NCBI GenBank assembly: GCA_030428745.1
Contig: JAUIEG010000174.1
Location: forward strand, 1 to 6,135
Length of the DNA stretch: 6,135 bases
Direction of reading: 5' to 3'
Source of the DNA: Alphaproteobacteria bacterium
GTDB lineage: Bacteria > Pseudomonadota > Alphaproteobacteria > Caulobacterales > Parvularculaceae
Of the stretch, positions 1 through 5,457 are shown piece by piece; the first letter of the stretch is position 1; the number at the start of each line of letters is the position of its first letter. The notes beneath the pieces were generated by a model, which saw only the letters and a program-made list of their open reading frames with translations, did not search any database and was not told the DNA's origin. The translations under genes and the position numbers were made by a program.

Positions 1-551
1 GCGACGACAAGATCGAGGAAAGCGCGCGCGAAGCGTTGCGCAGCGCCATTGCCGGCGCACGCCGCGCTGACATTCTCTTCCGCGATCTCGACCGCGCCCG
101 CGCTCAACGCATGCGCCGCGAACGCGCGACGTCCGACTGGGACATCGACCGTCTCGAAGGCGGCCGTTCTGATGTGGAGCTCGTCATTTCGACCCTGATC
201 TACAAGCACGCTTCGGCGCATCCTTTCGTTCAGGACGCGTCTCCGGCGGAAGCCCTCGAAGCTATGGCGCGTTCAGGGCTCATCACGGAAGAGACGGCGC
301 AGTCGCTCTCCTCGGCGCGGGCGTTCTGGGCGCGGTTGCAGCTTGTTCGCGGGCTTGCCGGCTGGAGCGATCCGCTGAAAGCGCCTGTGCGCCGCCGCTT
401 CGGCGGGCTCATCGCGCGCGCGGCGGGCGTTCAGAAATTCGAGCAGGTGCGCCCCATGATGCGTGGTTATGCGGATGAAGTGACGCGCAGCTATGCGCAG
501 ATCGTGCTGGGCCGGCCTTCCATGAATATCGCCTCGCACGCGGCGGGTTAA
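1..551 (+). CDS. glnE: Bifunctional glutamine synthetase adenylyltransferase/adenylyl-removing enzyme, C-terminal part (partial)
   Basis: GlnE attaches AMP to, and removes it from, glutamine synthetase in response to the PII signalling protein, tuning ammonia assimilation in the cytoplasm. Only the last 182 or so codons are present; the frame (full codons from position 3) is open to the left edge, so the real start lies outside. Visible residues 52-59 (EGGRSDVE), preceded by WDID, correspond to the conserved GG-x-x-D-x-E segment of the C-terminal adenylyltransferase domain, normally written GG(L/I)xD(I/L)EF. Next come a histidine-proline pair and the helical tail (AxxFWxxLQLxRGL) typical of the family C-terminus. 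The phenylalanine usual after the glutamate is leucine here, a mild deviation. The catalytic nucleotidyltransferase centre itself cannot be judged because it lies partly outside. The TAA stop overlaps the stop of the convergent ribbon-helix-helix gene. Family assignment is by remembered motif only. Confidence 0.82.
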   Translation, partial: DDKIEESAREALRSAIAGARRADILFRDLDRARAQRMRRERATSDWDIDRLEGGRSDVELVISTLIYKHASAHPFVQDASPAEALEAMARSGLITEETAQSLSSARAFWARLQLVRGLAGWSDPLKAPVRRRFGGLIARAAGVQKFEQVRPMMRGYADEVTRSYAQIVLGRPSMNIASHAAG

Positions 552-769
552 TCGGTAGCCTGAGCCCGCTTCAAAACGTAAACCCTGATCGCCGAGGCCA
601 ATCCCGGCGGCGGGGTCTGTTTCAAACGATTGCGGTCAATGGAATCGATCAGCGCGGGCAGGGTGCGTTTGTCCGTTTCGACAATCGCGTCGAGCGCGTC
701 CCAGAATTCCGCCTCCAGTGCGATGCTGGTGCGATGTCCCTTCAAGGTGATTGATCGCTTGCGCATCAT
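548..769 (-). CDS. Small ribbon-helix-helix (RHH_4-type) protein
   Basis: A 73-residue protein. The N-terminus (KRSITLKGHRTSIALEAEFW, residues 4-23) fits the alphaproteobacterial RHH_4 type of ribbon-helix-helix domain: a basic beta strand, the GHRTSI.LE turn and an aromatic residue opening the first helix. The second helix (LPALIDSIDRNR) and the closing SAIRVYVLKR also match. Members are presumed DNA-binding dimers, but target and role are unknown. In many alphaproteobacteria, as I recall, such a gene sits close to fumC, as here. Two ATG codons are adjacent (769 and 766), and either may be used. No Shine-Dalgarno lies at normal distance; the nearest purine run is inside the hairpin at 781-816. 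The TAA stop shares the four bases TTAA with the glnE stop. Domain assignment is fairly sure; function is not. Confidence 0.78.
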   Translation of the reverse strand: MMRKRSITLKGHRTSIALEAEFWDALDAIVETDKRTLPALIDSIDRNRLKQTPPPGLASAIRVYVLKRAQATD

Positions 770-780
770 TCAAAACAGCG

Positions 781-816
781 AAACCGGCTCCCTCTCCCCC
801 AAGAGGAAACCGGTTT
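781..816 (-). promoter_or_regulatory. Two-part hairpin in the leader of the ribbon-helix-helix gene (possible terminator or attenuator)
   Basis: Outer arms AAACCGG (781-787) and CCGGTTT (810-816) pair over 7 bp. Inside, CCTCT (791-795) pairs with AGAGG (802-806) around a 6-base loop. On the minus strand the structure is followed by TTTCGCTGTTTTGA and then the ATG at 769. It could end transcription coming from the 72-residue gene. Alternatively it may hide the only purine-rich Shine-Dalgarno-like run (GGGGGAGAGGGAG, minus strand), which lies within it. The pairing is plain in the sequence; the role is inferred. Confidence 0.45.
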
Positions 817-849
817 GCTGCGCTTGTGCAAGCAAAGAGTTTAACAGCG

Positions 850-1068
850 TTAGCTCTTGGCCCAGTTGTCGAGGCCGTGGGCGCGGATTTTCGAGGTGGC
901 GAGCGTTACGCCGTCGATGATGCCGGCCATGTGTGAGACGGCTTCGGAATCGGCGCTCGAAAGGTCTGCGCCAAGGGCGGTGTAAAGCGTCTCGATGTCC
1001 ACGTCATGCGCAAACAAAAATTGCGCAAGGAGGAGCCGGAGCTGGCTGTCGGAAGGTTTATCGGCCAT
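850..1068 (-). CDS. Hypothetical 72-residue protein
   Basis: I do not recognise this family. The start at 1068 (ATG, MADKPSDSQ...) is preferred over the upstream TTG at 1089 because AAGGA lies 9 bases before it (minus strand, 1082-1078), and that site would fall inside the coding region of the longer form. The protein is short, mildly acidic in its middle, free of cysteine and without a signal peptide or membrane segment. It looks mostly helical: LRLLLAQFLFAHDVDIETLYTAL near residues 10-32, then SHMAGIIDGVTLATSKI near 46-62. A cytoplasmic role is likely. It lies between fumC and the ribbon-helix-helix gene, all on the minus strand, where other alphaproteobacteria often have a different small protein (DUF4169), which it does not resemble. 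The good ribosome site and clean spacing argue that it is real. Confidence 0.6.
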   Translation of the reverse strand: MADKPSDSQLRLLLAQFLFAHDVDIETLYTALGADLSSADSEAVSHMAGIIDGVTLATSKIRAHGLDNWAKS

Positions 1069-1077
1069 GTCGTAACG

Positions 1078-1082
1078 TCCTT
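1078..1082 (-). promoter_or_regulatory. Shine-Dalgarno AAGGA deciding the start at 1068
   Basis: On the minus strand AAGGA lies 9 bases upstream of ATG 1068. It would be internal to the longer reading frame beginning at TTG 1089, so it supports the shorter product. Confidence 0.6.
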
Positions 1083-1149
1083 GTCCCAAAATGCGTCACG
1101 CGCTGTGCGCGCTCCCGAAAGATAAGGCAAGAACCGGTCCAACGCCGCA

Positions 1150-1180
1150 GGAAAGAGGGCGCAAGGGAAAACTGGCGCCC
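1150..1180 (-). terminator. Possible fumC terminator
   Basis: Twenty bases beyond the fumC stop, the minus strand can form a GGGCGC/GCGCCC hairpin (1175-1180 with 1157-1162) with a 12-base loop, followed by TCTTTCC. The large loop and broken T-run make it a weak candidate. Readthrough into the 72-residue gene is possible. Confidence 0.35.
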
Positions 1181-1199
1181 AATCCCCTGAAATTCGGGC

Positions 1200-2594
1200 T
1201 TATTTGGGGCCGATCATCTTTTCTGGCCGGACGATCCGGTCATAATCGGCGGCGCTGACGAGCCCCATCTTCACCGCTTCTTCCTTCAAGGTTGTGCCAT
1301 TTTTGTGCGCTGTCTTGGCGATCTTGGTGGCGTTGTCATAGCCGATTTCCGGCGCCAGGGCGGTCACCAGCATCAGCGATTGTTCCATGAGCGATGTGAT
1401 GCGCTTTTCATTGGCCTCGATGCCCGCGACGCATTTATCCGTGAAGGAGCGTGACGCGTCGGCGAGAAGCCGGATCGATTGCAGTGTATTGTAGGCGATC
1501 ACCGGCTTGAAGACGTTGAGTTCGAAATGCCCCTGGCTGCCGGCGAAGCTGACGGTGGCGTTGTTGCCCATGACCTGAGCGCACACCATGGTCATGGCTT
1601 CGCATTGGGTCGGGTTTACCTTGCCTGGCATGATCGAGGAGCCGGGCTCGTTTTCGGGCAGGGAGATTTCGCCGAGACCCGAACGCGGACCAGAGCCGAG
1701 CAGGCGAATGTCATTGGCGATCTTGAACAGGCTCACTGCGATTTCATTGAGCGCGCCATGGGCTTCGACCATAGCGTCGTGGGTCGCCAGCGCCTCGAAT
1801 TTGTTTGGCGCCGTGACGAAAGGAAGCTTTGTGTAGGAGGCGACTTCGGCGGCGAACATTTTCGCAAAGCCTTTTTTGGAATTGACGCCGGTTCCGACGG
1901 CGGTTCCGCCTTGCGCAAGCGCATAGAGCGCCGGCAGCACGGCCTTGGCGCGTTTGGCGCCGTTCTTCACCATCGCGGCATAGCCGGAAAATTCCTGGCC
2001 AAGGGTCACCGGCGTTGCGTCCTGCAAATGAGTGCGGCCGATTTTGATGATTTTCGCGAAGGCTTTTTGTTTAGCCGCGAGCGCTTCGTGGAGATGGTCG
2101 AGCGCCGGGATGAGTTCATGCACGATCTGTTCGGCGGCGGCGATATGCATGGCCGTCGGAAAGGTGTCGTTGGACGACTGGCTCATATTTACATGATCGT
2201 TCGGATGCACCGGATCTTTTGAGCCGATAACGCCGCCAAGCAATTCGATGGCCCGGTTGGCGATCACTTCATTTGTGTTCATGTTTGACTGTGTGCCGGA
2301 GCCTGTCTGCCACACCGACAGCGGGAAGTGCCCGTTCAGTTTTCCTTCGGCGACTTCGATGGCGGCTTTTTCTATCGCCTTGCCGGTTTTCGCCGGCATG
2401 GATTTCTGCGCCATATTTGTTCTCGCTGCAGACAGCTTGACGATCCCGAGCGCGCGCACGAGGGGCGCCGGCATTGTCTCTTCGCCGATCGGGAAATTGA
2501 TCAGCGAACGGGCCGATTGTGCGCCGTAATATTTGTCGGCGGGAACCTTGAGTTTGCCAAAGCTATCGGATTCGGTGCGGGTTTTGTTGGACAC
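1200..2594 (-). CDS. fumC: Fumarate hydratase class II (fumarase C)
   Basis: Catalyses the reversible hydration of fumarate to (S)-malate in the citric acid cycle. It is a cytoplasmic, iron-independent homotetramer of the aspartase/fumarase superfamily. The 464 residues match the usual length of the class II enzyme. All three superfamily signature regions are visible: TGSGTQSNMN (97-106), SSNDTFPT (140-147) followed by GRTHLQDATP with the catalytic-type histidine at 189, and SSIMPGKVNP (319-328) carrying the active-site loop serine. The start is GTG at 2594: an in-frame TAA lies 18 bases upstream and no ATG occurs between, while the next methionine (residue 41) would remove the conserved N-terminal DSFGKLKVP segment. 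A weak purine run (GAGAGG) precedes it by 11 bases. The gene is divergent from the membrane-protein gene at 2776. No defect seen. Confidence 0.97.
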   Translation of the reverse strand: MSNKTRTESDSFGKLKVPADKYYGAQSARSLINFPIGEETMPAPLVRALGIVKLSAARTNMAQKSMPAKTGKAIEKAAIEVAEGKLNGHFPLSVWQTGSGTQSNMNTNEVIANRAIELLGGVIGSKDPVHPNDHVNMSQSSNDTFPTAMHIAAAEQIVHELIPALDHLHEALAAKQKAFAKIIKIGRTHLQDATPVTLGQEFSGYAAMVKNGAKRAKAVLPALYALAQGGTAVGTGVNSKKGFAKMFAAEVASYTKLPFVTAPNKFEALATHDAMVEAHGALNEIAVSLFKIANDIRLLGSGPRSGLGEISLPENEPGSSIMPGKVNPTQCEAMTMVCAQVMGNNATVSFAGSQGHFELNVFKPVIAYNTLQSIRLLADASRSFTDKCVAGIEANEKRITSLMEQSLMLVTALAPEIGYDNATKIAKTAHKNGTTLKEEAVKMGLVSAADYDRIVRPEKMIGPK

Positions 2595-2709
2595 AGGTGG
2601 ATGGGCCTCTCGTTAAGGATCGGGTTTTGGGGCGGATTTACCATGCTTGGGGCGAAGCGCAAGCCGCCGCCTAGCCTGAGGTCATGCGAGCGCCGCCTGC
2701 CTGAAAATC

Positions 2710-2732
2710 ATCCTTAAAATCAAGGTAAGGAT
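2710..2732. repeat. Inverted repeat ATCCTTA-N9-TAAGGAT between divergent genes
   Basis: ATCCTTA (2710-2716) and TAAGGAT (2726-2732) form a perfect 7-base inverted repeat with a 9-base spacer. A third copy of TAAGGAT lies at 2614-2620 in the fumC leader. The position between fumC and the divergent membrane-protein gene would suit an operator, but no regulator is identified. Confidence 0.4.
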
Positions 2733-2733
2733 T

Positions 2734-2759
2734 GCTGGATAGTTTGGTGTCCAGCTTTT
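2734..2759 (+). promoter_or_regulatory. Hairpin plus T4 just upstream of the membrane-protein gene
   Basis: GCTGGA (2734-2739) pairs with TCCAGC (2750-2755) around a 10-base loop and is followed by TTTT, 16 bases before the proposed ATG at 2776. The form is that of a small intrinsic terminator or attenuator in the leader. With only 6 bp and a short T-run it is weak. Confidence 0.3.
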
Positions 2760-2775
2760 GAAGGTTTTCCGCTCG

Positions 2776-4308
2776 ATGGACATCGTTCAGCCTGGCACGA
2801 TTTCTCCCTGGCGCTCCCTCATGGGCGTTAAGGCGACGATGGCCCCCGAGATAAGGGCCCAGCGCATTCGCATTTTTATTGGCGCAGCGCTGACGGCGGT
2901 GATCGTATTGGGCATGGCCGTTGACGGCGCCCGTTATTTTTCCGATCCCGATATGCTTTGGCACATCACGGTTGGCGGAGATATCTGGCATTCAAAAAGC
3001 TTTCCGCATGTTGACGCTTACTCTCATACATTTGCGGGTGTGCCCTGGATTGCAAAGGAATGGCTTTCCCAGATCATTCTCTTCGCGGCCTACAGCATGG
3101 GCGGTTGGAATGGCGTCCTGTTTTTGTGCTTGGTAGTGATCAGCATTCTGGTTGCACAGATTTATAGCGTGCTCTCGGGGCTGATACAGCCGACATACGC
3201 CGCTGCAATTACAGCTTTTTCCATTGCGCTTAGCAGCGATGTTTTTCTCGCGCGGCCCTATATTCTCGTACTTCCTGTGCTGTTGTGGTTTGTGCTGGGT
3301 TTGTGGGACGCCGCGCAAAAGGGCAAAGCGCCTCCTTTCCTATTATTGCCGGTCATGTGTGTCTGGGCGAACATGCACGCCAGCTTCACTTTCGGGTTCA
3401 TGGTTGCGGCGCTGTCTTTCATGTCTTTTCTGTATCAGCGCCGTCAGCTTCGCTCTTCCGATACGTACAAGTGGCTTTTGTTTCTCGCGCTCTGTCCTGT
3501 TGCATCGATTATCCACCCTTATGGCGTTGAAGCGATATGGTCGACGGTTTCCGTCGCGCAAAGCGAGCTCACGCCCTATATCAGCGAATGGACCGCGTTT
3601 TCGGCGCAACAATTTATTTTTGCCGAATTCGCTTTGCTTGCGATCCTTGGCGTATTTGCAGTGACGCGGCTGCACCTGGATTTGGTCACGGCCGCGTTTT
3701 TATGCCTGCTGACTCATATGTATCTGCAATATGCGCGGTTCGTTTATCTGTTTTTCACGATTGCGCCCGTGTTGATCGCTTACGCCGCATCGAAGCAATT
3801 TCCGGTGATCTCTTTTGAGAAATGGGCCGAAAAGGCAGGGGATAGTGCGATTGAGCGCGCGTTTGCGAGATATGCGCCGGTTTTGACGGGAGCTGTTGTT
3901 ATTTTGTGGGCGGCAGGCCTTGTCATTGCATCGAGCATTGCAAATTTCGCTCCCACAAAGACATATCCGGCTGCGGCGATACAAGCCGCCCGCGATTACG
4001 GGGCGACCGGCAATGTGATCAATTATTATAATTTTGGCGGCGCGTTGATTTTCGAAAGAACGCCGACCTTTGTAGACGGCCGCGCGGAAAGGCTGTTTCA
4101 GGGCGGCTTTGCAGACAAGATCGCGAAAACCCGCGCAATAGGCGGTGAGAAAACGCTGTCAGACCTTATCGAAGAATATGATATCGAATGGTCGCTCTAT
4201 CCCCCGGGGGATGGCCGCGTGACCGTTTTGGATAACATGCCGGGATGGAAGCGCATCTATGAAGATGAGCTTGCCGTCGTGCACGTCCGCAAGGCGTCAG
4301 CTGAGTAA
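2776..4308 (+). CDS. Polytopic membrane protein, GT-C glycosyltransferase-like
   Basis: A 510-residue inner-membrane protein with about ten hydrophobic segments. After a cytoplasmic N-terminus and membrane segment 1 (about 31-51) comes a periplasmic loop with DPDMLWH (57-63) and VPWIAKEWL (89-97). Further inward are WANMHASF (197-204), HPYG (247-250) and QYARFVYLFF (318-327). A last membrane segment (about 366-388) leads to a soluble tail with YNFGGALI (417-424) and FVDGRAE (431-437). This ordered set matches a widespread family of uncharacterised membrane proteins that resembles GT-C enzymes, which move sugars from lipid carriers; acidic residues in the first loop fit that fold. Donor and acceptor are unknown. 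ATG 2776 has GAAGG 11 bases upstream. ATG 2839, with AAGG 5 bases upstream, is nearly as good and keeps segment 1; TTG 2758 would be the longest form. The gene appears richer in A and T than fumC. It ends one base before the sspB stop. Confidence 0.8.
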   Translation: MDIVQPGTISPWRSLMGVKATMAPEIRAQRIRIFIGAALTAVIVLGMAVDGARYFSDPDMLWHITVGGDIWHSKSFPHVDAYSHTFAGVPWIAKEWLSQIILFAAYSMGGWNGVLFLCLVVISILVAQIYSVLSGLIQPTYAAAITAFSIALSSDVFLARPYILVLPVLLWFVLGLWDAAQKGKAPPFLLLPVMCVWANMHASFTFGFMVAALSFMSFLYQRRQLRSSDTYKWLLFLALCPVASIIHPYGVEAIWSTVSVAQSELTPYISEWTAFSAQQFIFAEFALLAILGVFAVTRLHLDLVTAAFLCLLTHMYLQYARFVYLFFTIAPVLIAYAASKQFPVISFEKWAEKAGDSAIERAFARYAPVLTGAVVILWAAGLVIASSIANFAPTKTYPAAAIQAARDYGATGNVINYYNFGGALIFERTPTFVDGRAERLFQGGFADKIAKTRAIGGEKTLSDLIEEYDIEWSLYPPGDGRVTVLDNMPGWKRIYEDELAVVHVRKASAE

Positions 4309-4309
4309 T

Positions 4310-4831
4310 CTACTTCTTACGGAATGAATCGAGGCTGACGATATCTGCGCCTTCCTGTTTTGCCGTATCGTCGTCCGCATCAGCAGCTTCGTCTTTCCCA
4401 TTGGGATCGGACGCCGCTTCGGGCCGCTCAGCAGGGCCATCTTCGTCGTTCTCGGGACCGGACACGTCGAAATTGACCCCAAATTGAGCGCTCGGATCGG
4501 CGAACTGCGTGACGGCGTCGAAGGGGACTTCCAGCCGCGCCTCCTTACCCTTGAACCACAAGGTGACGCCAACCTCATCATCGGTGACGGTTAGGTTCTC
4601 GAACTGGTGCTGGAGGACGATGGTCATCCGCTCCGGATATTGCTCTTTAAGATGGTCGGGTATGGAGACGCCGGGGGCGCCGGTCAGAAACTCGATAAAG
4701 AAATGGTGCTCGCCAGGCGCGTCCCCGAGTTCCGCCACCAGCTTCAGGACATCGCGCATGAGAAAGCGATAGGCTCGCTTTTGGGCTTCCTGAATAAGGT
4801 CGTTGTAATCCAGTTCGATGTCTTCACTCAC
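4310..4831 (-). CDS. sspB: ClpXP adaptor SspB, alphaproteobacterial type
   Basis: SspB binds the ssrA tag on proteins released from stalled ribosomes and tethers them to ClpX, speeding destruction by ClpXP in the cytoplasm. The 173 residues show the expected order. The substrate-binding domain spans about 1-122 (DYNDLIQEAQKRAYRFLMRDVL; HHFFIEFLTGAPGVSIPDHLK at 42-62; VTLWFKGKEARLEVPFDAVTQF). A flexible, strongly acidic linker (about 125-158, DNA-mimic-like composition with many D, E, A) follows. The C-terminal ClpX-docking tail is IVSLDSFRKK (164-173). The start is GTG 4831, with GAAAGG ending 9 bases upstream; the next methionine, residue 25, would break the domain. The gene lies downstream of ssrA on the same strand, about 90 bases beyond its putative terminator, so RNA tag source and adaptor are neighbours. 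No clear promoter is visible in 4832-4920. Confidence 0.93.
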   Translation of the reverse strand: MSEDIELDYNDLIQEAQKRAYRFLMRDVLKLVAELGDAPGEHHFFIEFLTGAPGVSIPDHLKEQYPERMTIVLQHQFENLTVTDDEVGVTLWFKGKEARLEVPFDAVTQFADPSAQFGVNFDVSGPENDEDGPAERPEAASDPNGKDEAADADDDTAKQEGADIVSLDSFRKK

Positions 4832-4920
4832 CGCAAACAGCCTTTCGGGTCTTCAAAATCCGCCGATGTTGTAGCGGGGTTGACCGCGTGAGGCCAGCAG
4901 TACCGGGAGCGACGGATTTG

Positions 4921-4940
4921 GGGAAAACGGCGCTGGCCGT
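4921..4940 (-). terminator. Probable ssrA terminator
   Basis: On the minus strand ACGGC-CAGC-GCCGT (4940-4927) forms a 5-bp GC-rich hairpin with a 4-base loop. The last stem base begins a run of four T, then CCCC. It lies beyond the tmRNA coding piece and before sspB. The short T-run leaves room for partial readthrough into sspB. Confidence 0.5.
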
Positions 4941-5067
4941 CAGCTCAAATTTTTGGAGGTCAGGATGCGGGAAAATAAAGTCCCGGCTTCTGTTGCCAGG
5001 CGCCGGGGGGCCCCGCCTGACGCTTGGATGGCATCAGGACTTCAAGTGTTCGGGTTACCCCGCTGCA

Positions 5068-5109
5068 TTAAGCAGCAAGAGCGAGCCCTTCCGAATTGTT
5101 GTCATTAGC
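5068..5109 (-). other. tmRNA proteolysis tag frame, ANDNNSEGLALAA plus TAA
   Basis: Thirteen sense codons from resume codon GCT (5109-5107) to TAA (5070-5068). With the alanine carried by the tmRNA itself the tag would read A-ANDNNSEGLALAA. The AND start and the LAA end are the known SspB-contact and ClpX-recognition ends of such tags. The six bases ATAGTT before the resume codon resemble the ATAGTC placed there in other tmRNAs. Confidence 0.9.
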
Positions 5110-5192
5110 AACTATTCAGTTTTAGCCAAATAACGGAGGCAAACCGGGCGAAAACATCGTCTTTAGACGCTCGTCGATCCTATTTCGGCCCC

Positions 5193-5230
5193 GCCAAAGC
5201 CTCCCCCCTGAAGTCTCGGGAGAGGGGTTT
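5193..5230 (-). other. Intervening segment removed from the tmRNA precursor
   Basis: The 38 bases between the CCA end of the acceptor piece and the first G of the coding piece. On the minus strand CCTCTCCC (5225-5218) pairs with GGGGGAGG (5208-5201) over 8 bp with one G-U pair, giving a hairpin. In two-piece tmRNAs this loop joins the two halves of the acceptor stem and is cut out by tRNA-processing nucleases. The boundaries rest on acceptor-stem pairing. Confidence 0.75.
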
Positions 5231-5318
5231 TGGTGGAGCCGCCGGGTACCGCCCCCGGGTCCGATACGGTTATTACACGGGTCTTTTATCGCCATAGCCC
5301 GCTTGCGCGAGCCCCTCG

Positions 5319-5347
5319 AATATAGGCCCAGCGGGTAAAGAATTAAA
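5319..5347 (-). promoter_or_regulatory. Probable ssrA promoter
   Basis: On the minus strand TATATT (5324-5319) is a good -10 element. TTTAAT (5347-5342) lies 17 bases upstream as a weak -35. Transcription would begin near G5312, the expected 5' end of the acceptor piece. The bases between -10 and start (CGAGGG) are GC-rich, as in stringently controlled stable-RNA promoters. A perfect TTGACA at 5389-5384 (minus) has no -10 at the right distance and is not used in this model. Confidence 0.5.
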
Positions 5348-5444
5348 GCCCAGTGACCCCAAGGCCGCGAAAAAACGCAGGAATGTCAAGATTCTGTAAC
5401 ATCCATGCATTATGTGCGCATGACGTCAGGGGGCGTTTTCGGTT

Positions 5445-5448
5445 GGAG
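5445..5448 (+). promoter_or_regulatory. Shine-Dalgarno GGAG deciding the start at 5458
   Basis: GGAG ends 9 bases before ATG 5458. The longer frame, opening with GTG at 5353, would add 35 residues with no domain and would run through the region upstream of ssrA, so the shorter form is chosen. Confidence 0.6.
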
Positions 5449-5457
5449 CCGGGCGAG

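Larger units (their letters stand above)
4967..5312 (-). ncRNA. ssrA: Transfer-messenger RNA, circularly permuted two-piece form
   Basis: tmRNA is charged with alanine, enters stalled ribosomes with SmpB and encodes a degradation tag. On the minus strand the acceptor piece comes first (about 5312-5231). It opens with the hairpin GCTCGC-GCAA-GCGGGC and ends in a 5-bp T-stem (CCGGG/CCCGG, 5258-5242), the strand CGGCTCC (5241-5235), discriminator A and CCA (5233-5231). After a 38-base spacer the coding piece begins at 5192 with GGGGCCG, which pairs perfectly with CGGCTCC including the G3-U70 wobble that marks alanine tRNAs; AGGATCGACG follows, as in other tmRNAs. A pseudoknot-like segment (GTTTT/AAAAC enclosing GCC/GGC) precedes ATAGTT and resume codon GCT 5109. 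The tag is ANDNNSEGLALAA, its stop in the loop of hairpin GCTGC-TTAAT-GCAGC. The outer ends are estimates; the 3' end may lie anywhere from about 4960 to 5000. Confidence 0.93.

Noticed and set aside
780..813. Direct repeat GAAACCGG (780-787 and 806-813)
   Set aside because: Both copies are arms of the hairpin at 781-816, which explains them better than a repeat element would.
1479..2222. Long + strand reading frame (247 codons) opposite fumC
   Set aside because: It lies wholly antisense to an unmistakable fumarase gene and its translation shows no family motif; such frames are expected opposite GC-rich coding DNA.
4854..4920. Near-symmetric AAATCCG...CGGATTT flanking the sspB leader
   Set aside because: The 7-base arms are 50 bases apart and have no supporting structure between them; chance is a sufficient explanation.
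4968..4985. CGGGA/TCCCG hairpin as the ssrA terminator
   Set aside because: No T-run follows on either strand; it is more likely part of the coding-piece 3' region. The hairpin at 4927-4940 is the better terminator.
4888..5133. 81-codon + strand frame upstream of the XRE gene
   Set aside because: It overlaps the tmRNA coding piece and tag on the other strand and shows no domain, so it is a chance frame.
5384..5389. Perfect minus-strand TTGACA as the ssrA -35
   Set aside because: At 16-18 bases downstream there is no -10-like hexamer (GGCCTT falls there), and it is about 70 bases above the tmRNA 5' end; TATATT at 5324-5319 fits better.
5353..5457. N-terminal extension of the XRE protein from GTG 5353
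   Set aside because: The added 35 residues have no domain or good ribosome site, while ATG 5458 has GGAG at normal distance directly before the helix-turn-helix domain.
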